Assembly (NCBI GenBank): GCA_033980235.1
Contig: CM067070.1
Coordinates: forward strand, 30,882,094-30,946,093
DNA length: 64,000 nucleotides
Origin: Diadema setosum
Taxonomy: Eukaryota; Echinodermata; Echinoidea; Diadematoida; Diadematidae
Reading direction: 5' to 3'
In this document: in pieces, positions 47,271 through 60,600 of the stretch
Position numbering within the stretch: position 1 is the first letter of the stretch
Layout of the letters: each line of letters opens with the position of its first letter
Translations under genes and position numbers: made by a program
The notes under the pieces: generated by a model
What the model was told of the DNA's origin: nothing
Databases searched by the model: none
What the model saw: the letters and a program-made list of their open reading frames with translations, nothing else

Positions 47271-48440
47271 TACATTTTCAAAACCCGGAAAATATTAGTT
47301 CAATAAAGATCAAAATAGACACGTAGATTTTGCAAAGGCACATTGTCTATGTTCTACGATTGAGTACTGTCAAGAGCACTGATCCAGAGGTATAAGTCAT
47401 CACATGACAACTCTCAGAAGCATTGAAATATTTTCAACTGTTTTTTACTCCTTACAAACAAAAGTAGATTTGCATTTTTTTTTTTTTTTTAGATAACGCT
47501 TCATATACGTAGATATGCAAATATGTATCTTTCAGTCGTACTCGCACCTGGGAACACAATCCCAAGAAAAGACACGTAGAATCCCAATAACTTGGGACAT
47601 GATAACATGGGACATTTATGCAGTTTGAAAATCCCGCGGCAAAAAATCCGCAAAAGTTCATGTGAAACCATTAGAATTCTGTTTGTGTGTATGTGTGTGT
47701 GTGTGTGTTTATGCGTGTGTGTGTGTGTGTGTGTGTGTTAATTGATATTATAGTCCAAGGGTCGATTGGTTTTCAAAAATGATTTCCTCGTGCTGAAGAT
47801 TTTAACAAAATTGTCCAATACCACTAGGAAATTCGCCTGTATATATATTTTTTTTAATATTTTCCGGATTTTCATGGGTCTTGCTGTATGGTATGAAATA
47901 CTATGAAGTAGACTTGAAAATCAAACAATTATTGCCATTCATCAGCATCAAAAATATTAAAAAGGTCTATTTGATAAGATTATAACTCCAATTGTCATAT
48001 AAAAAAAAGAATATCATGCCGTCGATTGATAATTTAGCAAATGTCAACTTTAACACCTCCCCCCCCCCCACACACACACACGTCCACACGCAAACACACA
48101 CAAAGTCCTCAATGGTAGGCCTATACTACTCAATATCTGAGGTAAAACAATAACGTTTTGGCCTTTCTGTTTGATTTCATGTGACATAAATGCTGAAAAT
48201 TCGATTATTCAGCTTCTTAGCAGGACGTGACATTATGATAGACGTGTACAGATATAAGATAGGGGACTACGAAACTGTTTATATCAGGTGGGTAATTGTG
48301 AGCAGCACGTGTTGCTTCATATAAAAGAAAGAAAATGAAGTAGTTGTAAGTTTTGAACAGAACTCGTTCTGCGTGAAGCAATGGACCTTGCCCTGAACCA
48401 CTGCCGCCAAAGCCCAGTGAGTATTTAGTCGCTTTTATTG
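47271..48440. other. Intergenic upstream of gene 2
   Basis: Contains (TG)n at about 47690-47738 and a C/CA tract at 48059-48085. No gene seen. Confidence 0.45.
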
Positions 48441-48453
48441 TCTGCTTGCAGGC

Positions 48454-48591
48454 AATGAGGAACAACGTGGCAGTAAAATCCTTGTGGATATTTGCCACTG
48501 GAATTTGTACATGTCTGGAAGTCACAAGCCCCAATCGTGTCACTGTGCGCGCACCATACGTCGTATTTGAAAAGCTCGGGAAGCCTTGTTA
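48454..48591 (+). CDS. Possible 5' exon of gene 2: signal peptide and Ig-like start
   Basis: After a good acceptor (GTCTGCTTGCAG) an ATG opens 45 codons: a short basic start, a hydrophobic stretch (VAVKSLWIFATGICTCL), then VTSPNRVTVRAPYVVFEKLG, ending in a stop. The second half reads like the first strands of an Ig V-type domain ('VTV....V....G'). A neighbouring frame continues with FLWVIS. It could be the 5' end of gene 2, with a break or an unseen donor, or a relic. No phase-1 donor joining it to 50542 was found. Confidence 0.25.
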
Positions 48592-50541
48592 AATCACTCC
48601 GCTTGTATTTTCATACTGAAGTATACTTCCAGCCAATCTTCTTATGGGTAATTTCGTACACTCTTGGCATGTTTTAATTCAGAGGCGTACACTGTTTTCT
48701 GCTTTACATCTATGCCACATGCGTGCTGGGAGGTGGTGAGGAGCTGAGCAATCACTATGTGCCGGCCTTTGTGCCAAGCATCGTCGACTGCAGCCAGTGT
48801 GCTCTTCAGCCTTTTCCAGACAGGTACAAAGTTCGTTTTCTCAGTGAATCATGTTCGGTTGGAATAACAAGGGGTGTAAGGTCTCACGCTATTCAGAGCT
48901 TTTCACAGTGTTGTGCTATATACTCGACCCTTGTAATATGCAAATGTTCCCGCGTTGAAGTATAGTGCATTGAATTTGCATGGGGCAAAGATCAAGCATT
49001 CCATGTCGCGTGTAACGATTATATTCCATTCAAGGAGTTCCCCACTGCAAACTACCCTGCGAGAAAATCCGCCTGCACTGGTATATCTTTGTGCTATGAC
49101 ATAGCAGTTAGTCATGCTAAGATTTGGACAATGCTACGAATGTTATACTGGGATTTAATGTCAGTCGAATAAATTAAAATGCTTAGGACATAATACTCTT
49201 ACGGTCACTGCTTCCGATCATCACAAAATATGACACCTTATACCTTACCATAATTCGGATACTTTTACATGTACTTTCCATTTGATATGATTCCTAACAC
49301 ATTTCCACACACAAAAAAAAAATATCGCGTTAACGGGTTCTTTGATTACCACCACAGCGGTTTCTGTTCAGCAACCTGTCAATTAAAGGTGATTAAATCA
49401 ACCACTCAAATCATTTCTATGGTGTAAATTTGATCCACTACCTAAAGCGTGTATTTCCAGCACATTTTCCGATATCTTTTAGTATTATACTCGGTACTAC
49501 AGCCTCTGTCGATGAGTATGTTGAATAAAGGTTGAAAATATATGACATATGTTTATCAAGCTAGACTTTCTTACACATAGAAAATATACAATTATTAAAT
49601 ACATACATTCGTCCATGATGCTGTACAATGTGGAAGCCACTGAAATCTTCCGACTTTCAAACTTATACCTCAAGGAGATAGCCATTCCATTGTATGATAA
49701 GAAATGACAATTATTTAGAAAGAAACAATAAAAGCATGCATTTTGTGGATGCAATTTCCGATACAACATATAATTTTTTTTTTTCGAATGTAAACCCTAA
49801 TTAGGAATCCTCACAATTACGTCATGGGAGCTATTTTATTCAAACCCTGAAACACCCTAAGGGACATCTTTTATATTACTGCAAATGCGTGCATGATGTT
49901 GTCCAAATATCTAAATTGGACTATTTGCCGATACAATGTAAAAATCGTGACCAATCGTAAAACCAATGACACCATCACACCTGATTCGCAGATCATTCCA
50001 TAAAGTATTATATTGTTTTACTGCTTTGCTACTTAGGACTTTGCCCAGAAGAAGTACTCCGTCACCCTCTCGTCTACTCTAAAATAGATATTGTATGCAA
50101 AAGACATACATGATACCCATTATGATATCTTCTTCGGGGATTTGAGATCTGCGTCACAAAATTGTGAAAAACGGGTCTATATATGTCAGTTCCTTCGATC
50201 ATGATTTTTCGCAAATCAAAACCCATAAGCAAATGTTATGGATGATAACAGTGAGAGGGTAAATGATATATTATTTGATTTACGTTGAAACGTCCAGTTC
50301 ATTCCGATTCAGGACACTTTCTTTTCTTTCTTTTTTTTTTTACTCAATGCATTAAGGTCAGCTTGTAGTACGTAGCAAAAATCATGTTGCACTTGTGCCC
50401 ATTAAGAACTGAAAATTAGGCTTTAATGCTGGCATTAGTACTAAAAGTAGATCCTTTTGCAATTTGTTGCTTTATACAATGTATTCTGAAACCGCATCTT
50501 CACTGCACATAACATTAATTTCTTGGCATTTAAAACGTCAG
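48592..50541. other. Region before first firm gene 2 exon
   Basis: An open frame at about 48684-48965 has a hydrophobic patch (CFLLYIYATCVLGGG) but no confirmed splice partners. The rest is AT-rich with no feature seen. The true 5' exons of gene 2 may be here or may have been missed. Confidence 0.35.
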
Positions 50542-50622
50542 TCATTTCAACCACAACATCCCCAACTGGTTACACTGACGAAAATGGTACGGAGGAACCG
50601 TCTGGAGGAGGCGGACACATTG
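50542..50622 (+). CDS. Gene 2 exon: extracellular stalk
   Basis: The exon has 81 nt, phase 1/1, acceptor AACGTCAG and strong donor GTAAGT. It encodes 27 residues rich in Thr, Ser and Gly (ISTTTSPTGYTDENGTEEPS, then a Gly run). It holds an N-glycosylation sequon, N-G-T, at 50583-50591, and Ser/Thr suited to O-glycosylation. It lies immediately before the transmembrane exon, so it should be outside the membrane. Exons for any folded ectodomain would lie upstream and were not found with confidence. Confidence 0.72.
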
Positions 50623-52013
50623 GTAAGTCTTTTCTAACTAGTTTAATGATGGATGATTACTCAAATTGCAAACGTATGTACATGCATTGCAACACCAAAC
50701 CGACGACCCAACAAAATTAAGTGGCAGTATACACATAAGCGGGAATATCATTTGAAATTGAATATCAAATAGGCCAATTGAAATAATCAAACGTATAGCG
50801 AACGTAATAAAAATATCACTGGTGATATAGAACAAAATCTAATGATAACATAGTGCAATACACAATGTCAAAACACACAGGGACAGACACACACAAACAC
50901 ATTACAGTATACGAAGTAAATACTGTATGCAATACAATTTGTCATTTTGTCAAATAGGTAACACGTTTAATTCAGATACCTCGCTATTATAGTTAGTTGC
51001 ACTTCTTTATTCTTCCATATAATTGAGCGTAAATTAATCTTAGAAACGTATTTTTACTACAACAAATTGTAATTCCTTTTCTTGCTCTTTATGTATAAAG
51101 TTTTATACTCCAAACGCGTAATTAGTACATATGCAATTCGAATGAAATAAAACTCGACAGGATCTATCAGTCATTTATTGTTGATTAAAAGAATTAACTA
51201 ATGAATGGTCATGTTTCAGTTCATTGCTTATTAATGTTAGATATATACTTGTATATATACATATTGATATATATACTTGTATATATATATATATATATTA
51301 TATATATTATTTTTCTAGACGAGCAAACACTTATAAATCAATCTTTACAAACACACGTTGTTTACTATAACAAATTGGAAATGTATTTTCTTATCATAAA
51401 CCGTTTTATAACGCAAATGTGTAATTAGTACATGTGCAACTTTAGATTAATAAAACTCTACATGAGCTATATAGTCATTTATTATCGCTTAAAAAATAAC
51501 TAACGAATGGCTATACGTGAGTGTAGTTCCGTTTAATTTCGATCGGTTTTATTGCCTTGTAGCCGCAATAGCAGCAGTTGTAGCTGTTATCGTAGTGCTG
51601 CTTGTCTGTGTAGCCATCTACTTCTGTCTTCGCCGAAGGGGATGCACTTTACCATGTGAGTTATAGTTACATAACTTCATTATGTATACACTATAACATT
51701 TCTGAATTTGCACGGGTATTATTTCGAGAAAAAAAAACTTGGACAGCGATTGTACCTAGAAGTTTTAACACTAGTAGTCATACCCATTTATCGTTATAGG
51801 GGGTGTCTCAGTAATGATATAAGTAAGATATATAATTTTGAATTATAACAAAATGTGTGGGGGGTATCGGTGCATATTCTGTATCACTTGCTGTTGTTAT
51901 CTTAACGTTTCAGGATCAATCATTACATTACAAAATTCATTCTGATATGAACATTAAGACCTCATGATATAGTTCTTACAATGGAACAATCAAAGTCTTT
52001 CTAACATCCAATA

Positions 52014-52052
<39 letters not shown>

Positions 52053-54660
52053 CGTGTACCCGGAATCTTCAGTATATTGATATAAATATGTGTGTTTACT
52101 TGCATGAGTACAAAACTGCATCGAGTGAAGTTTTGTTATTTTCCGCCCTTGTCGATCATTGTCACAGCCGCTTTTACGATTAAAATGCGTTTATGTGTGG
52201 CGGACAAACAGATCCAATTCGCTGTCTCACTTCTTTATCTCTCTCACTTTGCTTTATATCTATCTATCTATCTATCTCTCAACCAGATCACCGAGCAGAA
52301 AGTCATGGCTACGTCGGTTTGTCTAAAGGAAGTCAAGAGCGTGAGTGTAAACAGCCTAATCGTACTTGGTCCAATGATAGCATCACAATCCATACTGAAT
52401 GATATCGATTTCTTGACCTTGTAGTCTCATTGAGCTTAATTGATATCCCTTTCAGTCTCATCGTCATTTTTAATATCTCGGCATTAAGCATTAAGGATAC
52501 TGTCAAACACGTTTAATCACTTCGGAGAAACATAGCTGTTATGTTCATCTTTGAAGTCAGGCCTGCAGTGTTAGAAATTGGAAACTAATTGGCATGATTA
52601 AAATGTTTTCATCTTTAAACTAGAAATGTCGCTACGGCGACTGATGCCTCCGCCATAATGCATGATTCTCCCAATAGGTGTATGATACAACGTCTTCACA
52701 ATGTGTGATGACTGACAATATATTGAAATGACAGGTTTGTCAGAAATATCTTGAATGTTCACATTCCTTGAACTAGGTTTGCTATGGTTGTCTAAGAGTG
52801 CAGGTACACGTATTTGGGGAAGTGAGGATTTTTACTTGACTTCTGACCGACCCTTTTATAAGATACATTGAACCATTCGCAAGAAAGTGAAATTGTAACA
52901 TTCTTACCTAACCTTTGACCTTTTGACCTTTGACCTTATGACATGAAACTCTCTCTGGAGAATCTTCACGCAGTAGTACATGTCTACACTAAGTTTCAAG
53001 AAAATACCTTCGGACATTGCATGGATATGGGGGAAATAGCAACATTTTTAGCATTTGACCTTGACCTTTTGACCTTTGACCTCTTGCCAATGTCACTAAA
53101 ATCTACTCAACTATAATTGCCCTATCATACATCATCCTTGGACCAAATTGGTGAAAGCTGCTTCATCCAGTTTTGAGTTATCACGTAAACAGTTAGATTT
53201 TAAGATTTGACCTTGATCTTTGACCTTTGACCTCTGTCCAATTTCAATCAAAAAACTAATCAAGTAATTGTCCCATCATACATCATCCTCTCACAAAGTT
53301 TGGTGAAATTTGCTTGATCCAGTCTTGAGTTATCGCGTAAACGGATACAATTTTATGATTTGACCTTGACATTTGACCTTTGACCATTTCACCCAAATCT
53401 AATTAAGTAACTGCCTCATCATACTTTATACTTGGACCAAGTTTGGTGATCGGACGAACAGACAACCCGAAAACATAATGCCTCCGGCACCACTTCGTGG
53501 CGGAGGCATTTAAAAAAAAAAATCATTTTGTGACAGACATTATTATTATATCACCGTATTTTGCATTCTTTCTTGATCCAATACGTGTGCCTGTCAATGA
53601 TAAAGCGATAAAAAATGTCGATGGCATAATCCTCCAATCCATATGGAATGAACAGAGATAAAGTAAGAAATAGATAGTCTCATGTGCACAGACAAATTAT
53701 GTCAAACACCTGCAGCTATATCTGGAATGATCTCTGTTGTTTGCAGGTTCAGTCACTTTCCTTGAGCTGTGGTACTTTGTCAGCTCTAGAGAAGATGAAG
53801 ACTTTCTTAAGCCACTACGTAGTCTGGTCAGCGGACTTCGAACTAGTGGCGTTTCCAGAGGGGAGGAGCTACTGCGTTCAGACATGTCTCAGCAGGACAT
53901 CATGTCTGAGCTTTTCGTCTGGAAGGAAGACTACAGAGGAAAGAATCAGATGAAAGACTTGTTGGAATCGTGCGCAAAGTATGATTTGACTGACGAAGTC
54001 GGTGTGATGCAAGGTATATCACAAACTATGCATATCTATGTTGGTTTAGCAAGGTGACAGCAACAGCATCTTCCTGTCAGTGACGTATATAAGACAGCGC
54101 CTCGCCAGCATGTCACGAATTACATTGCTATAAGTTACTGACGAACTTAGTGAGAGAAGTCTTAAATCGAAATGTGTAGAAGAAGCACTTCGCTGTGAAA
54201 ATTACTAAATTTCTATTGTAACCACATGAAAGGTTGACGCAAACACATTAAAGCTTACAATAACCATGAAAATGAAAGATTATAGTATGCAACATCAGAA
54301 TTTCTGACTCTATACATTTTGTGAAAAGGAATAAGCACCCTTCTTTCTCTAGTTCATTAAAGACATAAAGAACTTTTACTCTAGCTTTGGCAAAACGTAA
54401 AATAAGTCATGAAAAAGCAAAAATGATAAAATTTCAACGAAAAAATACAGCAAAATAAAAAATAATGCGTGTAGACATGTGCGTTTCTTTTGTTCAGAAA
54501 GGATTAGTGCTCCTCGGAACTTGTACTTGTCACCAAATTTAAATAACAATCATAAGTCAATGTAATATGAATCCTTTCATTCATGAGGGTGAAATCCTAG
54601 TCTCCCTGCAAATAAAATGAAAAAAAAAATCTATATTATACTTTCTCTCTATTAAAAAAG

Positions 54661-54693
<33 letters not shown>

Positions 54694-57600
54694 ATGCGAA
54701 TGCATAGAAATTGGGTTTGGGAGCAACCAAGTCGAAAAACCCTTTACTTGAAGCAGAGTATGATGCTGATCCCACAAGCTAACACTAACCTTAACCCTAG
54801 CCCTAACCCTAACCCTAAACCCTTACCCCGAGGGTCATAGGTGATTCTCTCCTCTCAGATGACTAATCACACATACTCTTCTCTCTTCTGTATACCTCTG
54901 AATGATCGTTTAATGTGCACTTTGTTTCCCCGGTTATAGAATACAGAAAGAAACCCTTCCCAATCAGCCCGAACATGATTAAACGCATAATATGGGCCAT
55001 TGACAACAGGGACAAGATAAAAGCCGTCTTCTCCACTCTGAAAATTCCCCTGCAACCACTCAAAAGGGTGGAGGATGCATTTGCGGACGTTGAAAACCTT
55101 CGGAACGTCGGGCACCAGACCAAGCGACGTGGTGATAACAAACTCTTTATGGCTACGGCCATAGAGGAAGTGATAAAGTGGAGCCATCAACCTTTCGAGA
55201 TGAATCCACGAGTGCTGTTAGCCATGGCTCTAGAGAGTAACGACTGTACCCCGATCGACAGGACATTTTTCATAGGTAAAGACTTCAATAACAGCGGGTA
55301 TTCTCTGGTAGGCCCTATAACGATCACTGATAAACTATTTCAGTTCGTGCATGAAAGCAAATATCAACTTCTGTGATAAGAATATCAGTAGCAATAACAT
55401 AAGAATTACATCTGCGTTAGTGTAGTCTATGTCTTTCTACATGGTTTCCTTCCCGTCTTTACTTTTCCTCTTCGGTTGAGGAATGTCGTTGGGGACATAA
55501 CTAGTGCCGTGTATATTTACAAGCATTAGAAAGAATTCAAATGTTATGTTTACTTAAGTTGTTCCTATCTTTTCATCGTGTTGTCTATGCATTTTTGAAA
55601 AGTTAGGAGCCAGGTTTAGAACATTAATATTTGTCATTTTTCTTTGACACAAGATGATTAAAGCAAGCTCGTAAAACCGCTGATACTTACTTTCCTCCTG
55701 CAATTCTTTGCGTTGATGCTTCTTGCAAGACGAAGGACCAATATCTTATGTTGAGCTTTGGGAAATCGCGCAGCACGGCCAGGGGGAGGCTTACTGGAGT
55801 CAGGTCGCTGATCTCGCCTACCATCTCACTGCCGACGAGACATCAAAGCAACCACCCCTTGGCCGCATCTCAGTGGATGTCGCCTACGAGCAGCTGTGCG
55901 GATGGAAGAGTTCGTGTAACAACGATCACCAAAAAGATTTGCTGCTAGCAGCGCTGGAGAGAAACGGCTTAACGGCGGCTTGTTCCCATGTTAAAGGTGC
56001 CTAATGCTCTGCATTACAGACAGAACCTCTGTGTTTATTATTATGATAGCATGAATATCAGTTGACAGAACGTCAAAATAGAAGGTAAACTTGATGCACT
56101 GCTATAAATCTGTTTAAATGAAATGTTAACGTAATCCTTTATCTTTGTGGCTAGCGCTTTCTCACGTATATTGGTAATTTCCTTCATCATGATGCAAAAT
56201 AAAACATTCTGTATGGTTTCATTTTCATGTGATATTCCAAAGTGCACTCATCTTAAGGTATTTTCTGTACAGTTATCCATGATTCTAATTTTGTCATGTG
56301 GTTTTTTTGAGTGATTGAACGAGGATTGATAAAGGAAGCTGACAACACAAATATAATCAAGCCTAGTCGTGTTTTATGTGCCGAATAAAAGTTACAAAGT
56401 ATTTTGATATGTGTGTGTTCCTTATGATTTTCGATACAGAATTCCGCATGAATGTCACAGCTATCATTGACCGGAAAATGGCAAAATGTCTGATATCAGC
56501 GATGGAAAAGGAAGAAAGTATACGACGTGTTCTGGAAGAGCTCGAATTCAGTGATTACTTCCAGAACAACTCGGGCGAAGAAGACATTTGGACGGCAGCG
56601 ACCAATCGCCTTGAAGCGTGGGGAAGCGAGGAGGTTACGATGAATCGACTCGTCTTGCTGAGTTTAGCGCTTGAGCGGGCGGACTCCACGCCGATTGACC
56701 AGGAGTTTCTCGCTGGTTTGTGATTCATTTATATTTCACATTTCCTTTAAAATGTGTCATTCCGTTGTAGAGAGGAAAGAGTTATGCACCTCGATACTTT
56801 CGCAACCGCAGTGCAAATTCATAATGCACATAATGTAGTAAATCATATTCAACTTTGATGGTACAAAGATTTCGTACAATCGCTTTTCTTCTCACTTCAA
56901 GCTATATTTTTTTTTCAGAGACCAAATATCTGCTGTCATTTTTATCGCGTTCTTTAAAACATTGTGGCACGGTGCGATATCTTCATGTCGCTAAATTTCT
57001 CGAAGCCAGTTCGATAACAAAAGAGAAGACAATTGTGTGTCCTGCTATTGTTTTATACAGGAGGACCTCTTTCATACCTTGAATTGTGGGAATTCGTACG
57101 AGTTGACGACCGACCAGACCACGTAGCTCGCATCATCAGCATAGTTGACAGCCTGACAGACGACCACAGCACACATACGGCATCAGCCGAGGGATCGTCA
57201 GTCGACTATGCCTACTCAAAACTCTGCGAGTGGAAGAAAACAAGCAGCAAGCCCTACCAGAGGGGTATGCTTCATGTAGCTCTGAAAATGAATGGACTGG
57301 CTGAGGCTGCCGAACAACTACGAGGTACGGTCATCTTTACATGCTACGCTGTGGAGCAGGCTTCTGAATCTGTTGATACCGATTGTCATCCCCAAAACAA
57401 ACAAACAAACAAAGCTGCTTTAATAATGCTGGACACACTTGGCTCCTCTTTAGGCCTACTGCGCTAGATTAGTGAAATAACCAGATCATTTAAGAAACTC
57501 AAAATAATGTAATTTGGTGGAAATTAGCAATATTGATGTTTTCATCATCGTCACAGTCACTGTCCTGATCTCCTCAGAAAATATCAAGTTAAATTCTATA

Positions 57601-60600
57601 AGAACAGTTTTTACTTCCATCATGTTTCTGTTCAGTTTGCATGAAATACATTTCTGAGGTATTTCATTTGACCTACTGTGTACTGCTGCCGTCAATCTTT
57701 CTCAAAGACTACAGGAAGCCATTGGAAACTGCAATTGATGACAATGTCATTAACTGCATTGTGTGGACTCTGAAGAATGACGCTCGTCTGCGCTCATTCC
57801 TCGACCAACTAGGAGTGACTTTGACAGAGACCGTGGAAGGCAAAGATATTTCACTTGCTGCTGTTGAACGTCTCCGGAGCTGGACGGAGCAACCCTTCAC
57901 TGAAAACCCCTTGGTGCTTTTCAGTCTTGGCTTGGAAAACGCCGGATGTTCTCCAAATGAGTGTAACTTTCTCAAAGGTGACGACGTACTACTTTATTTG
58001 TTTAAGCAACGAGTTATACCAGCTATGACGTTTCGAAACTGTCACCAATAAAATTCACCTATGCATTTAAAGTAATAAATTCTAACATTGCAAAGGAAAT
58101 GAAATCTAGACATGAATTCAAATGCACAAACGAGGTAAAACAGCAAAGTTATGTACAATAATATTCACCTGTTCGAATGTATTCATGAAAACGTGTAAAT
58201 CAATGATTTCCCGACCGTCAATACTTTCCCTTGAATAACATTTTGTTTATAATTCTTGCTGAAATGTCTGCATGATTGGGCGAATAAGTACAGGTATTTA
58301 ATTTTCATGTTTTTTTCCGAGTATCCGTATTTTAAGTAAAAAACGTCATGGTTCTATCTAGGTCACAAAACTGGTCAGTATACGATACCAGAATACATAT
58401 CTCCTATTCAGAAATCATCGTATCCAAAGGTTTGGGTTTTTTCCCCTAAGAAATTGAGCTTAACATTCAAGGCTATCGTCTCCAAATGTCTGAAGGGAAA
58501 GTTCATAAAGATGGAGGTTCAAACAATTAAATCAAATGAATGGATTACAGGTGGGCCGATATCCTTTATCGAGCTGTGGGAACTCACCAATGCCGACTTT
58601 GGCGAGAGCTACTTCGGCCAGCTTGTAGCTGTTGTGAAAATGTTGAATGGGAACGCCAATGACGTGACATCCAAACCCGACAGCCCTCAGGCAAGGCAAG
58701 AGATTTACCAACAACTGTGCGACTGGAAAAGGGCCTGCTCCAAGAACTACCAGCGAGACGTGCTAACTGCTGCCTTGATAAAAGAGGGATTAGAAACAGC
58801 TTTATCGCATATTGAAGGTAGTGTAACGGATCCAGGAGTTCGATTACACTATAATTCTTCTGTTTCTTTCTTTTTTGTTTGTTTGTTTTTGATAACTTTC
58901 ATCGATTTTTTTTTCTTTTCATTTTTTCTTACCATCTCTTGGAAATGTTGTAGTCCATTCTTTCTATGTCTTTACCCGCAACCAGGTATACTGGATTTGT
59001 TTGTAATGCTTCCGTTATGAATGTTTTTAAATACCATTCCATCATGGGAGACCGCTTTCTCATAATAATGTATTTTACATCTTGTTGCAGCCTACAGATC
59101 TAGCCAGAATAACGTACTTAGCGACTTAGAACTGGAACACATCCTCTGGTACACAGACGACATACCAAACCTGTTCACAAACCTGAAATCAATTGAGCGA
59201 GACAGACAAGGCGGCGAGAATGCTGGAAAGGAGGGCGCTGTTCAGAGGGGAACATTGAACCTTCATCGATGGCTGCATAGGAAGTACACTCCCAATGAGA
59301 TCAGCAGGGTAGTGCAGTTGGACCTTGCATTGGAGGAGGCTGGTTCCAGTCCCATCGATCGAAACTTCTTCCAAGGTACAGAATAGCATTATTGCTGCCC
59401 AAAGAGATGTCGCATTGCTGACGATGTATCGGATATTTTTGGCAAAAATACACGCTTAATGCCGATTATAGCCATGACAACATTGTTTGCACCCTTGTGC
59501 GCTTGTTTGTTTTTGTTTTTGTTTTTGGTTTTTTTTGTGTGTGTGTGGCAGCAAACTTGTAATCAAATCCTGTTTAGGTGAGGGGAGCATTTGAGATTTC
59601 CAACCACATATGTTTATGTCTATGCATATGCAAACCGGAAACAAGTCAGTTGCTGATATCATCACCTCGGCAACGTTTCATCAAAGTGCATTGTCAACCC
59701 TGACAAGTTGTCAGTCTCTGACAACTACAATAGTAACAGGCAGTAGCGAGAACTTCTCTGCCAATTAAAACCTACGATATTACTGGAATTGTCAGAGACT
59801 GACAACTTGTCAAGCCTGACAACGTACTTAAAACCGTGCCCCCCCCCCCCATTGCATAGGACAAAGTTAAAGCCAGTGTCACTCTTAATCATTAAAAAGG
59901 AATGAATATTACTTTTTATCGTTTTCTTATGTCATATCTGATTTTTTTTTTCAATAAACCGTGTTATCAGTTTATGCGACTAATCTAACTTTGTCTTAAA
60001 GGAAGTTGATTTTAACATGATACGCAGTAGCCCTTGTTCATCTATCCCATATTTTTGACATTTTCTCTATTTCTTGACAGTTGAGAAAGCAGCCAAGTCT
60101 CCCGTAGACGCCGACACACTCGCCGCACAGCTTACAGAGGTCCACATCTCCAAGCTATTGGCCGCCCTGTCCAGTGGTACAGCGAAAGAATCAAAAACGG
60201 CAGAGGTCATATGCAAAGAGAACGACGAATCTCTATTCAACGTGTCTCAAATGATCCGTGATTGGCTAGCGAACCAGGGATGCAGCCACTATGAGAAGAG
60301 GAAGCGACTGTGGTTGGCTGCGAGGCAAATCGGACGGGGTGATATTGCAGGTGATGACCGTACATGACCATTAATGCACTTACAAGCGGCATCACTGTTT
60401 ACAAAAACCGTAAAGTTTGCAATTGCTTGTCAGTGTATGTAGTCTAAAGCTGGTTTCTTTTTTCTCTTAATATTGTTTGCAGACTATCTTCCCTTATTCG
60501 TAAGTGTAAACATTAAATTGCATTTTACGAGCTTACAGGAGTTACAAGGGTTACTATAAATGGGGTTATGTATGATAACGAAGTTTTGCTGACGTAGGCA

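Noticed and set aside
48217..48543. Minus-strand ORF of 108 codons
   Set aside because: No recognisable domain or promoter context; it overlaps the possible plus-strand 5' exon. Not supported.
53684..53953. 89-codon plus-strand ORF overlapping the first B exon of gene 2
   Set aside because: It is in another frame, ignores the good acceptor at 53745-53746 and lacks B-family motifs.
54863..55190. Minus-strand ORFs of 99 and 107 codons
   Set aside because: They lie exactly opposite the first A exon of gene 2, whose plus-strand reading has family motifs and splice sites. They are shadows.
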